Of a stretch of DNA of 64,000 bases, positions 22,666-34,493 are shown piece by piece. The translations under genes and the position numbers were made by a program. The DNA comes from Castanea sativa (Eukaryota; Streptophyta; Magnoliopsida; Fagales; Fagaceae). Where the stretch lies: contig NC_134017.1 of the NCBI RefSeq assembly GCF_040712315.1, forward strand, positions 13,732,001 to 13,796,000, written 5' to 3'. Every line of letters begins with the position of its first letter. Positions within the stretch are counted from its first letter, which is position 1. The notes under the pieces are model-generated. The model was not told the origin of the DNA and searched no databases. It was given only the letters and a program-made list of their open reading frames with translations.

Positions 22666-22673
22666 TATTTATA
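22666..22673 (-). promoter_or_regulatory. TATA box of receptor-kinase pseudogene 1
   Basis: The minus strand reads tataaata 42 bp upstream of the first ATG (22624) and 54 bp upstream of the second (22612). The position fits a core promoter with a very short leader. A (TA)n(CA)n microsatellite lies immediately upstream. Confidence 0.5.
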
Positions 22674-22705
22674 AGCTTATTGCTAAATGCTAATGTGGGA
22701 TAGGA

Positions 22706-22741
22706 AATATAATATATATATATATACACACACACACACAC
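22706..22741. repeat. (TA)n(CA)n microsatellite
   Basis: Alternating atatatatata followed by cacacacaca directly upstream of the TATA box of receptor-kinase pseudogene 1. Confidence 0.9.
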
Positions 22742-23619
22742 TTAATTAGTGTCATGGCATGGTTAAGAGGATTAGATTCTCTTGTAAATTTGCCAGCACA
22801 TCGTCAAATTTTTTTCTCAAAAGGCCCTGTTCATGTTTATTCCTTGTATTTATCGTATCCCAAAATCAATGAATGTGAGGTAAAATTAGTCAACAACAGA
22901 GGAATGTGAACCAGTTAATCAAACACAAACCATTTGATGGAAAAACATAACATGACATGTGATCATTTTTTGAACAAAGTACATCTCATTTTGAGATCAA
23001 TGCCTGAACTTTTGATATTTCAACTTTGTAAGTGAATAAGCCTTTGGCTTTTTAAGGCATCATACATTTCAATATAAGTCGCTTTCCCTTTTTTCTAGTC
23101 AAATACTAGTATGTGCGACGGCTTTTGCTGCTCAATATCTCTTTTTGAGATTTGACATTTGATGAGCTCTTTAAGCAAAAACATAAAAACGTGGAAAAAG
23201 ATATAGGCACAAGTCAATGCATGTATCAAGACCAATAAGACTATTGACTAATCATTCATAACAAGCTTGAAGATCGATTTACAACAATCACACATAGATT
23301 TCAAGATTTTTCCCACAGAAATAAATGTGCATACAAAACAAGCTAAGCTTGTAAACGCACTACGCCATTAGTACGAATGTACTAGGCCAAACTCACATGT
23401 GATTTGCACAACATAAGCAATCAAACTTTTTGAAGATTTTTCAAATTTTTATGAGTTTTTGAATTTTTCAACACACTCAAAAACATAACACGAAAAGTAA
23501 GATCAACAAAAACAAAAGCAAAAATAGCTAGCAAAAGAAACATGTGTACACATGCACAAATAACCTATATAATATATATGCAGCAAAGAGCAGCATAAGG
23601 TCATAGAAGTGATGAGATT
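22742..23619. other. Non-coding sequence between receptor-kinase pseudogene 1 and the Copia pol remnant
   Basis: AT-rich sequence without a gene. The right part (about 23170-23619) probably belongs to the 3' untranslated region of the adjacent minus-strand Copia element, because the RNase H frame ends at about 23620. No copy of the LTR at 27215-28141 is visible here, so the 3' LTR seems lost. Confidence 0.45.
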
Positions 23620-26600
23620 CAGGGGATGATACCGACACCGATGGTCTTATGAAGAGATTCAAAATCGAGCACCATCAAGGGGTTTTGTGAAAATGTCTGC
23701 CTTTTGGATGTTGGTGTTGATAAACTCCAACCACACAGCCTTATTCTCCACTAGATCTCGGATAAAATGATACCGAATTTCGATGTGTTTCGATTTCAAG
23801 TGTTAAACTGGATTTTTTGATAGATTTATGACACTTGTGTTATCACAGAACACACACATGGTGTCTTGAGTGATTCCATCATCATACAAGAGTTTCTTCA
23901 TCCACAAAAGTTGTGCACAACAACTTCCTGCTACAATATATTCTGCTTCAACTGTTGACAGAGAGACTGAATTTGGCTTTTTGCTCATCCATGATACCAA
24001 GTTATTTCCAAGATAAAAACAACCACCGAAGGTGCTTTTCTTATCATCAATGCACCCGGACAAGTCAGCATTTGAATATCCAACTAAGCACTCATTTGAG
24101 TCTTTTGAATACCAAATTCCATAATCAGAAGTCCTATTGATAGAGTGGATGATTCGTTTTACTGCTGACAAATGGGATTCTTTTGGAGCTGCCTGAAATC
24201 GAGCACACACTCCTACCCTAAAGGTGATGTCTGGCCTGCTTGCCATGAGATAGAGAAGACTACCGATCATGCTCTCGATAAAGTGTTAGATCTACTTCCT
24301 TACCGGCTGGATCAAGACTTAATTTTGCTGATGAGCTCATGGGAGTGAATGCATGTTTTTTAGAGTCTAAGCTGAATCTTTTTACAGGATTTTTTGCATA
24401 CTTCTCTTGAGAAATAAATATCCCATCTTTCCGTTGTTTCACTTGAAGCCCTCAGAAGTAGTTTAGCTCCCCCACCATGCTCATTTCAGATTCCTTTTTC
24501 ATTTCTTCTGAAAATTCTTGAGCAAGGTGATAAATTATGGATCCAAAAACAATGTCATCCACATAAACTTGAGCTACAAGAAGGGATTTCTCACTTCTTT
24601 TGACAAACAGTGTTCTGTCAGCTTGACCCCTTTTGAAGCTATGATCTACAAGATATGCGGTGAGGCGATCATACCATGCTCTTGGTGCTTGCTTCAACCC
24701 ATATAAAGCTTTCTTCAGTCTTAGAACATGGTCCGGAAAATAAGGGTCTTAAAACCATTTTGGTTGCTCAACAAACACTTCTTCGTTCAGAAGTCCATTC
24801 AAGAATGCACTCTTCACATCCATTTGGTATAGTTTGAACTTCATAACACATGCTATGGAGAGAAGAATTAGAATTGACTCCAATCTTGCTACTGGAGCAA
24901 ATGACTCATCAAAGTCTACTCCTTCAACTTGGGTATATCCTTGAGCCACCAATATAGACTTGTTTCGAACAACCTCACCATCTTCATCGGCCTTGTTCTT
25001 AAATATCCACTTAGTACCGATAACATGTGTGTCCTTGGGCCTTGGTACCAACTTCCATACTTCATTTCTAACGAATTGATGCAGCTCTTGATGCATGGAT
25101 TCCACCCAATTCTCATATTTCAAAGCTTCTTCCACTTTCTTGGGTTCAAATTGAGTAAGATAGCAATTGTATGTCACATGATTCAAGCTATAGCTCAGTC
25201 CCCTTCTCAAATGGAGTCCTTCATCTAAGTCACCAATGATGTTGCTTGTAGGATGATTTAGACTCACTCTCAATGATGGTTTCTTGGATGTAGAGGATTC
25301 CTCTTCTCGTGAAATTGGAGGTTGAACTTCCGGATGAGTGAGCAGACTTGAAGGTCTTTGCATTGATCTAGTATCTCTTCTTGAAATAGGTGGTGTGGAC
25401 TCCTTTTCTAGTGACTCTTTCACCATCATCACTTTGAGACATGATATCATCACCCTCATTCTTTTTAAGGGTTGGTGCTTCATCATCCTCACCAATATCC
25501 TTTTCGGAGATGACATTATCTATGACCATATTTATTGACTCCATCACTATCTTGGTGCGCTTGTTGTACACTCTATATGCTTGGCTATTGGTGGAATATC
25601 CTAGGAAGATCCCTTCATCACTCTTAGCATCAAACTTCCCAAGATTCTCCCTATCATTAAGAATGTAGCATTTGCTTCCAAATACTCGAAAGTACTTTAC
25701 TTTTGGCTTCTTTTCTCTGCAAATCTCATAAGATGTTTTCTTTGTTCCAGCCCGAAAGAAAATCCTATTCCCAATGTGACATGATGTGTTCACCGCTTCA
25801 GCCCAAAATTTTTGTGTAATGTTTTTATTAAGAAGCATCACTCTCGCCATCTCTTGGATCACTCAATTCTTTCTTTCCACTACACCATTCTGTTGTGGTG
25901 TTTTTGGAGCGGAGAATTCCTTTATGATACCATGCTCATTGCAAAATGCTTCAAATTTTGCATTTTCAAACTCCTTCCCATGGATCACTTCTTATTTTAA
26001 CTATGGGAACTCCCTTTTCATTTTGGAGCTTCTTACATGACCTTTCCATCTTGTCGCATGCCTTCGACTTTTCTCTAAGGAAATCTACCCAAGAATATCT
26101 TGAGAAATCATCACTACCACCATGATGTATCGTTTTCCACCCAAGCTTTCTGTTCTCATTGGACCCATTAGATCCACATGAAGCAACTCCAAAGGACGAG
26201 ACGTAGCCACTACATTAACTTTGGGATGGGCTGATTTTGTTTGTTTTCCCAATTGACATGGACCATAAACATTGTTTTCAATCTTTCCAAACTTTGGCAA
26301 GCCAATCATTGCTTCAAGCTTTGAGATCTTTGCAACTTGCTTATAATTTGCATGCCTAAACTGTTGATGCCACAACTCCAAAAGATTTACTCGAGCACTC
26401 CGACATGATATGTTTGGCTTGGGAACAAAACCATAGCAATTGTCCGTGGTTCTAAGTCCCTTCAAGACTTGAACACCTTCTTCATTAAGAATTAGACATC
26501 CTTTCTTTGAGAATTGAACTATGAAGTCTTCATCACATATTTGGGTTATACTCAGCAAGTTCACTTTTAAACCTCTTATGTAAAGAACATCAGTCAACAA

Positions 26601-27143
26601 GGGAAGTCCCGGAATATCAACAGTTCCCTTTCCAAGAACTTGTGAATGGCTTTCATCTCCAAAAGTCACAAAGCCATCTTCCTTCTCCTTAAGAGTTCTG
26701 AACAGTGCTTTATCTCCGGTCATGTGCCTTGAACATCCGCTGTCAAGATACCATAAGCAAGAATTAAACACCTTTAATGTAGTATGAATGAAAAGACAAG
26801 CATGAGATAAACATTCTTGACCTTCAAAGATACTCTCCTCTTCTTTTACTTCATTCAAAGATGAGTAGAGTTTTCTCTTCAAACCATCAAGTTTCTCACA
26901 CAAATGTCTATTCCTTCTCTTGTATTCAGCAATTAAGGAATTAGACTCACACAAGCTATTATGAATATCATGATTTCTTTGTTCTAAAGGTTTCAGCATG
27001 TGTGCAAAAATTCTAGCATGTTTCTTAGACTTGAATAACTCTAAAAGTTCATTGCTAGGACAATCCTTATATATACTCATAGAGTCATTTTCACAAACAC
27101 ATGAACTACACTTCATCTTAACCTTAGCCATAGCACCTACCAT
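23620..27143 (-). pseudogene. Copia pol polyprotein remnant (protease-integrase-RT-RNase H)
   Basis: Blocks in order along the minus strand. At 27143-26085 are a gag C-terminal coiled stretch, the protease motif DSGCSRHMTG and the integrase zinc region (LWHQQFRHANYKQVAK). At 25862-25368 is the integrase C-terminal part (MARVMLLNKNITQKFWAEAV). At 25516-24749 is the reverse transcriptase N-terminal part ([20 protein letters not shown]). At 24697-24452 is the palm with YVDDIVFG (about 24565-24542). At 24442-23803 is RNase H (SRPDITFRVGVCARFQAAPK, SLSTVEAEYIVAGSCCAQLL). A tail to about 23620 reads SKHIEIRYHFIRDLVENKAV. Stops and frame shifts separate most blocks, so no polyprotein can be made. 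In a live element this product would process, copy and integrate the retrotransposon. Confidence 0.85.
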
Positions 27144-27200
27144 AGCAAGGCAAGGGGTCTAGGATCGCACTTAGGTAATGAAACCACAACAAGTGCATCC

Positions 27201-27212
27201 GCTCTGATACCA
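27201..27212 (-). promoter_or_regulatory. Primer-binding site of the Sirevirus-like element
   Basis: The minus strand reads tggtatcagagc, the tRNA-iMet-complementary primer site typical of plant Copia elements. Two bases separate it from the LTR end. Confidence 0.85.
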
Positions 27213-27214
27213 AT

Positions 27215-28141
27215 TGAAAGCTTGGATTTGTGTTAAAAACACAAAAGCTGTTTAGACCCAAAATTAAAAATTACAGCTTGATTGATTTTTCTTTAACTTA
27301 TCCAAGTGCGAAACCAAGAGTAAAAGCGAGCGAACAACCAATAGACTACTCTAAGCCATATTCAACAATACACAGCAGTAAAATGAAAGCTAAAAGAGTA
27401 GGGAAGAGAGATGTAAACACAAGATAACACACTGATGTGTTATCGAAAAACCTTGGGAAATCGATAACTCGGCGAAAAACCTCTCTGCTGCCCTCCAAGT
27501 GGAAATCGATCCACTAGAGAATAAAGTTGGAGTACACGAATAACAAAAGACCCTCCAAGCCTAGTCTACCCAATATACTTGAGCCCTCCAAGCTCCTGCT
27601 ACCAACGGACTTCACAGAGTCATGTCTTCTCTAGCTTTCCGAACCCCGCAATGCGCCCAATTGCATCCACCAAATCTTGGCTTCTTCCAATGCTTTCTAG
27701 CAGCACCAAAAACTCATTGGACACTCAACCTCTCAAGGATTTAGAAATGGAGAGGTAAGACTAGAGGAAAACCACAATGGATTGTGTGTAGAATTGTGGG
27801 TATAACAATCTCACACTCTCAAGGGTTGAGGCTAGGGTTTTCTCTTCTGAAAAGCTCTCTACTCAATATGTGGGTAAAGATGGTATATATAGTGTGTATG
27901 AGAATGTAGTGGAGCAAATAGGACAAAATAGTAAAACAGACTGTTTCGCAAGTGTTTCGTGGGAAGGCTTTACTCGCGAGACACTCGCGAAAATTAGCTG
28001 TTATTATCTGTCATGACTCTTCACATTTCAGTCATGTGCAGGACACATGCATCACTTTGCGGGATGCTTAGTTGCGAGATACCCGCGAGAAATCTTATAC
28101 CTTCAAAAGCTTAAGTCTTCACACTCTCTCTCTCTCTAACA
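27215..28141 (-). mobile_element. 5' LTR of the Sirevirus-like element
   Basis: On the minus strand it begins tgttagagagagagagagtg and ends ccaagctttca, next to the primer site. A tatata core at about 27890 could be its promoter. The outer end at 28141 is inferred from the TG...CA rule and the (CT)n tract, without a target duplication to confirm it. Confidence 0.6.
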
Positions 28142-28514
28142 CACAACGCTTACAATAAAATCCCACACAAAATACAGAGTATAAAAGATTGAATAAAATT
28201 ATAATTAAATTTGGTACGGAATTAAAGCCACCACAAAATAGTTGTAAATCAGAACTTTACACCTTACATCAATTTCTTTTTTCTTTCTTACAAAAATATT
28301 GACATATTATTGACAAATGTTATATATGCTATTCTGAAAGCCTTAAACTCAGGCCACATTCTCAAGAATATAAATTACACACACATTGACCTATTTCCAA
28401 AACTCAAGTATCCAACAAAAATCACTGATTTTGGCCCCCACAAGCATTTGCAATGTCATATAAAAGCTTGTATCTAAGGTCCTAGACAATAGACTTAAAC
28501 AAATTCTGCTAAGC
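28142..28514. other. Intergenic sequence
   Basis: AT-rich spacer between the Copia LTR and a LINE fragment. No gene was recognised. Confidence 0.4.
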
Positions 28515-28605
28515 ATTATTAGTTATAACCAAAGAGGATTTTTCCATGGCGGATGATTACAGATAATGTTCATGTAGCTTTTGAGGTTATGCACAAGGAG
28601 GAGAT
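28515..28605 (+). pseudogene. Short LINE reverse-transcriptase fragment
   Basis: After a frame change the plus strand reads NQRGFFHGG then ITDNVHVAFEVMHKE. This is the AFV.GRLITDNVLVAFE segment of plant L1 reverse transcriptases; the same motif is present in both large LINEs of this window. It is a relic of about 90 bp with no other LINE sequence visible nearby. Confidence 0.6.
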
Positions 28606-28774
28606 TGATTCTGTATTGGCAGTCATTGACGAACCTTGGGATTGCTTTCATACGTTGTGAAATTTCACTATTTCACTCTCTCAGAACTCACAGAGTAAAG
28701 AAAATACCTAATAACTAACTAATCGAATAGTTGCACAGTAACAGACTTGAAAGGTTGTATATTTAAATTTTTAA

Positions 28775-30049
28775 CCTTGACTCTGGTCTTGTTGTTTTCT
28801 ACTTAGCCCCCGTAAGATAGCCACAATAGTCAACGAAAGGATCAATAATCCTCCAATTGATGCTAATATTGGAATGACAGTATTGTTCTTCTTTTTGCAT
28901 GAATATGATTATCCTCTTTGTCAACCGATAAACTTAAAAGTATTATATTAGTCTAAAAAAAAAAATCCTTCTAAATAAAAATTCTAAAATATGAAGTAAT
29001 TTACGAGAATGTCAGGTATTGCAACTGAGAAAGAAAATCATCAGGCACTAATCCAATTAAGTTGTTGTTTGATAGATCACTGAAATGAACAAATCACGTA
29101 CACCTTATCCTACAAATTATGGCATGAATTTGTAATGACTATCATGTCTCTACTGTTTTGAAAATGGCTTTTGCAGATCCTTACAAACACTGTAACATTA
29201 CGAGATTTGATATATGAGCTGATATTTCTCCATTCAATCCACCGGAGGACAAGTTCCTATTTACATTCACATTTTACCATAAGCTGATTAGGAGATAATT
29301 TAAGTGTGAAAGCCATAAAGCTTATAAGGAAGCATAAACTTACAAGGAAATTATTCTTGGGGAATTATAGTCTTCATTGCTACGATTTAAACCATCCCAC
29401 TTATATGCTTTTGTGACACACGGATCTCCTTGCGAATTTCTCTTTAATCCGTATGTTGACTTGATCTTTGTGATGACATCAACTAACATATTTGTATAGA
29501 TCATAAGTAAAATTCTATGGTAAACGGTCAATGGCACAGACACAATAGTGAAAAGCATGTGTCGAAAAACTAACCATCTTCTCGGTCTGTTTTTAATTGG
29601 AAGAAATGTTTAACAGAATATATCTCAATTGCATTGATGATGGGTGGAAGTATTGAATCTTCAGTTTTGATGAGGGAAAAAACATTTCTTCCTGTAGTCA
29701 GGCCTGATTCTACTCTCAAAGTGAATGCCTCCAAATAAGATGGAACTAAAGATCCATAATAGTACCACCCATTTTGTGTAAAGTTGAATGATCTGTACTG
29801 GTTAGGGTTTAGCTTTACAACTTCGGCAAAGTGGATGTACAAATAATATATAGAAATTTCATCCTCTAGTTCCCAATAAAAGACCAAGGGAGCGCTATCA
29901 TTAATTGGTGCTGCAGCAGTACTCATCACAACGGATGGTAGCCACCGGTGAGGAATGGGACTGGATTCAATGGTAAGCGAGGTAATTAACTTGTCCACTC
30001 TTTGTAATTATAGGGCTTCCAAATTCGATCATAAACATCATCTCCATAC
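28775..30049 (-). pseudogene. Receptor-kinase pseudogene 2 (malectin-like/LRR/TM fragment)
   Basis: The same exon series as pseudogene 1, but only the middle. The second malectin-like exon is 30049 to about 29572 (YGDDVYDRIWKPYNYKEWTS, a one-base frame break near 29990, then PSVVMSTAAAPINDSAPLVF and ILPPIINAIEIYSVKHFFQL). An exon near 29490-29345 reads VITKIKSTYGLKRNSQGDPC. The LRR exons are 29255-29188 (NLSSGGLNGEISAHISNLVM) and about 29082-29010 (DLSNNNLIGLVPDDF). The transmembrane exon is about 28905-28775 (IPILASIGGLLILSLTIVAI). The signal-peptide exon, the first malectin-like exon and the entire kinase are absent. It is a dead tandem paralogue of pseudogene 1. Confidence 0.85.
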
Positions 30050-30464
30050 CTAAGTAAAGAAAATGTATATTCAGTATAAACCATGAACTATTAAATCTAT
30101 TTTCTATGTTAAAGAGACAAAAACTTTGAGTAGCAATTAGCATGAGATCAACATAAGTCATTCTTGAATTCTATATTGAAGACATGAATATGAGGCGAGA
30201 ACAAAAGATAGGAAGATATTGATGGACTTCAGAGTCTTTGTTGAGTACAAAACTCGAAAAGATTGACTTCTAAAATAACTTGTACTGTTCTTTTTGCCAC
30301 CAACCATGTAGGATCTTTTGGAATTAGGTGTAAATTAGTTGCAATTCCACAAATGTGTGGGAGGTGTAATATAATTATTTTATAAATATAATTTAAAATT
30401 GATAAGTTAAATAGTATTTTCTATTTTTATAAGTTTTATATATTTCACATTAAACAATAATATC

Positions 30465-30504
<40 letters not shown>

Positions 30505-30584
30505 AGAGATAAAAAGGTTGAAGTTACATAATCATACTATTGTTTTATATAAATGAAAAATGTTAGGTTCTAAAAGTTTAGAAC
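30050..30584. other. Intergenic sequence with microsatellite
   Basis: Contains a (TA)n(TG)n microsatellite at about 30463-30506 and otherwise AT-rich sequence. The missing 5' exons of receptor-kinase pseudogene 2 are not found here. Confidence 0.5.
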
Positions 30585-33087
30585 TGTAACGTCCCAGTCA
30601 ACAATAGAGAAAAAAAAAATGAAAGTCAGATTTTTTTTTCTATGGTTCCCACGTGCCCCCACCTAACCCCGCCCCACCACTCATTTCCACTCACTCCCTT
30701 ATCCTTTGACCAGCTCCTCACTCTTCCTCACTTCTCTTTTCTTTCTTTTTTCCTTTTCATTTTTCGATAGCTCCTCTTCACTCCCTCAAACTCTCCAGCC
30801 GGTACCTCCATATCACTACTTCCACCATCATTTTCCGGCAAGATCACCGGAAAATTCTTGTGAACCCATAAGCATCTTCACATCTTTTATTTGAGGTAAA
30901 ATTTTCTAATCTTTTTTGTGGGTTTTACACTTTTGCTTGAGGTTATTTTTTCTAAGCTTTAATAATGATACCTATGTGATTTATGAGCATTGGAAGTGAT
31001 ATTTATGTGTTTTTATGTATGAGTTTTGTATTGGTGGAATTATTTAATGAGTGGGTTTATGGTTTGTACCAATGGTGGTGATATAAGTGGTGAAAATTTG
31101 GGGGTTTTGGCTTTTTGATGTGAAATAAATGGTGAATATAATTTTTATTGATTGTTTGGAACTGGTCAAAGATTTAAATTGTTTGTTTTGGAGGATATTA
31201 TGACTTTGGTATCATGGGTCTCTTGTTGATGTGCTATAAATATTGTGGGAGGCACTTATAAAATGTTGAGGTTTTGATGTTAGAGATAATACCTTGAATG
31301 ATTCATGAGTATAATGGGAGTTTATGCCTTGTAAATTAATTTTTTGAGAAACTTTAGAAGTGGAATATTATTATTGATAAGGTTAGATACTAGGCTTGCC
31401 TAATTAAGTGTTTATTTGGCAATTCCTAAATTGTGGCTAGATACAATTTCAAGCTCTATGCTTATTGTGATAGGTTTACTTGATATTGTTTAGGTTCTAG
31501 CTAATCTCCTTGGAGCTTGGAGAATTAGGCTTTTGCGGTTACGAGGTAAGTAGCTTCTTAATGGGATATTTTTTGGAAAAATAACCATATTTCATAAATG
31601 ATGTTCTTGGGTCAAACACATTTTGGAAAATTATATATGGATATATGTCTTCTTAAAATTGTTGTGTTGTGACCTCATTACATATTATTATATATGAAAA
31701 TGCATCATATTTGGTATTGCATTTGGGGAAATGCATGACTTGTTGATATGGAAAAATGAGCATATTTTATTTAATCTTTGATAAGGAAATCATGGAGTTT
31801 ATGGTATATTAGAAAATTAAAATGCTTATCTTGTCTTGTTATGTGGGAAATTGATAGAAAATCTTTTTGACAAGAATGAAGTTGAAAACCTTACAAACTT
31901 TGTGGAAGTTAGATTACTTAAGATTTTTTTTGAAACTATCTGGGTATAAACTGTATTTGAAAGGAAATGTATACTGTGAGCTTTATGTGGTTTTAACCCT
32001 ATGCCACGTGTGATTTCCCGGTGATCACCCGATTTGGTTTTCGTAGTCTTTGTGACAACGGAATCAAATCCAGGTCAGTGCCCTTTCACTTTAGATGACG
32101 CATTCTTTCCTGCTGCCCATGGGGGGAAGAGGTTCCTTGATTGTGTGTGGGTGAGGCTGCTGTCCATGGGGCCAAAAGACCACATGCAAAAGAGGTTCTA
32201 TTTGATGCGCTCTCTCTGCTGCCCATGGGGGAGAGAAAAACCTTAAGGGTATGAGTGAGGCTGCTGTCTATGGGGCTAAGAGTCTACATACCAGAGAGGA
32301 CAATATCATGCCAATTGTGAATGGGTGGATCCCCTGACTGGTCTATGTGGTAGTGTGGTATATTTGTAATAATTTATCTTTTGTTAGATATTATGGTTTT
32401 GAAAATTATATTATTGATACTCACAGATTATAGTATATAGTTTCAAGGTAGTTACTTAGAGAAATTTTGTATTTCATTATTTAATCATTCTTGCCATATT
32501 ATTATTATTGAAGATGAAACTTGCATTTCCCCCACTCCCATTAATTATGCTACTTACTTGCTACAATATAATGCCATATCATCCCTTCCTTTAACAGTTT
32601 TTAGATTTATTAGCTATACCTTGGGTATGGAGCTTACTTCTTTGGTGATGATTAGAGTGCTATGTTAAATTTGGAGACTTTTGCTGTAAATGGTTGGACT
32701 TGATCTTGCTATGTTCAACGAGACCTTAATTAATTTCTATTGGACGTGAGTCGCTTGAGGTTTGTTAGCCTGTGGTGTGGTAGGCCTAGACTCGATGTTA
32801 AGGTCCTTATTCTGGATAAAATTGTGACTTTGTGTAATTTAATCAAAGTTTCGTAATATATTCATGTATTATGTGGAGGCACATGATATTTAGTTATTGT
32901 TCGTAAATGTGTTATAGAGCCCTGACTTGTAATGTGGAGATTTTAGTATGTTATATATTCTTATCTTGTGGAAAAGAAAGGAAAATAAAGATCTCCTATA
33001 GTTTGTTTTGCCAAAAAGGAAAAATCTACAGGCACTCTTGGGATGTATTCCTTATGCTTTAGACCCTTTTGGGTTTGGGGTGTGACA
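30585..33087. mobile_element. Large solo LTR, Gypsy-like
   Basis: The ends are inverted: tgtaacgtccca at the left and, on the opposite strand, tgtcacacccca at the right. The flanks are agaac (30580-30584) and agaat (33088-33092), matching at four of five bases as an aged target duplication would. No protein-coding sequence, primer site or polypurine tract lies next to either end. The 2.5-kb size and the TGTAACG-type ends resemble LTRs of large plant Gypsy elements. Orientation was not determined. A 62-residue open frame inside it (30706-30894) has no recognisable domain. Confidence 0.65.
32104..32310. repeat. GC-richer imperfect tandem repeats inside the solo LTR
   Basis: The phrases gctgcccatggggg and gaggctgctgtccatggggc alternate and recur, giving about four imperfect repeats. 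They contrast with the AT-rich LTR around them. Confidence 0.6.
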
Positions 33088-34415
33088 AGAATAATTGGCA
33101 AATGGTGAGCACAAACTTATCTAGATATAAATTCCTAGATGTACAGGTTTGATTAGACAATACTCAAGGTGTTACAAGTTAAAATACAAGAACATTCAAG
33201 CTGAAGAAAGGAGAATTCAAATTCTGTGAAATTCAACCAATTGAAAATCGCAAAAAATCAAATTCTGCAGAATTTTAATTAAACCCAACAGCCCATTGGC
33301 CCATTAAGTGATTAGGGTTTTGGATCTATTTCACATAGTATTTAAAGCAAACCCTAAGATACGTTTTGTAGAGGCCTTGGAGGTATTGTGTCTTCCTCTT
33401 TCAAAGTAACTACCGAAAATCGTTCTGATATTATTAGATTTGGTAGATCTGAAATTGCTGCAACAAGATCAAAAACTGCTGATGATCTAAACCTTTAAAT
33501 GTGGTCTTGGAGTCACAAGCTAGAGAGTTTGTGTTCATAAAATTTTGAGTGGGATCTCAAACTCACAAGTGAGGGTACTTGTGTTGCTGTAAATCCAAGG
33601 AGAGAAGAAGTCCATGGATTCGGAGCTTCCACGTGGTCGTGTCAGTAAGTTACTACATGAGGTAGCAAAGGATTTAGAGTTAAATCTGATTGTAAAAACT
33701 TCAATTCTCTTATAGTAAATTTACTTTACCTTGAAGATAGCTAAGTCAAATCCTCCCCAGGTTTTTACCTTGAAACGGTTTATTTCATCAGTTTTCTAGA
33801 TCATCATATCGTGGTTTTATTTATTTTCCGCTGCTTTGCCTGATATGATATATGCTTGTTTAACCTAAATCTGAATAATAAATCTAAGTAATCATTTGGT
33901 TAATATATTAGGTTAAACTATTTGGTTTAAGGGGTCTAAATGAACAAACAAAAAAGATGTTATTAAAATGATTTAAAAATATATATATACTATAATTGGT
34001 TAACTAATATGAAAATATCCAAGAATATAATAAAAAAAATTTACACCCTTATTCCATGGAATAGATATAACCTGTTAAATTAAGTTTAAATTATTATATA
34101 AGTTTAGAGTTGTAGAATTTTTATTTTCTTTCCAAATATAAGTATAATGTTTATATTTTGAAATTTGAATTTTAAGGTAATATTTTGAATATTATCATTT
34201 TTATTTCTTTTTTAGGGCTTATAATTTTTACTACCTATTTTATTTGTATTTTCAGTCCAAAACAAAGAGTTTGGCCAAGCTAGAATAAATTTTTTTATTT
34301 TTTCAAAAAACAAAAATTGAGCCCAAAATTGAAAAAGCTAACTTACAACATGAATTAATTTAAGGCCCAATTAGTCAAAAGTGGACTAAAATTGACCGAT
34401 TGGACCAAAGTTGAC
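33088..34415. other. Intergenic sequence with possible LTR fragment
   Basis: The 33290-33845 part contains phrases such as ctccccaggtttttaccttg and a tattttccgctgctttgcc end, which are common in plant Copia LTR 3' ends. I found no ends, primer site or coding sequence to confirm it. The rest is AT-rich. Confidence 0.4.
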
Positions 34416-34493
34416 TGAAATACTATGTTTTTTTTTTAGGTAACTTGAAATCTTTTATTAAACAAAAGAGAACATTACATCATGATGGAGAGC

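Larger units (their letters stand above)
23620..28141 (-). mobile_element. Truncated Sirevirus-like Ty1/copia retrotransposon
   Basis: The order on the minus strand is LTR (28141-27215), primer-binding site tggtatcagagc (27212-27201), protease, integrase, reverse transcriptase, RNase H. This is the Copia domain order, with integrase before reverse transcriptase. The protein motifs ([40 protein letters not shown]) are those of the SIRE/Sirevirus lineage. Only about 60 bp separate the primer site from the remaining frame, so most of gag is deleted. A 3' LTR was not found. Confidence 0.8.

Noticed and set aside
30706..30894. 62-residue frame beginning MTSSSLFLTSLFFLFSFSFF that looks like a signal peptide
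   Set aside because: It lies within a solo LTR in a pyrimidine-rich stretch; the hydrophobic residues come from T-rich codons.
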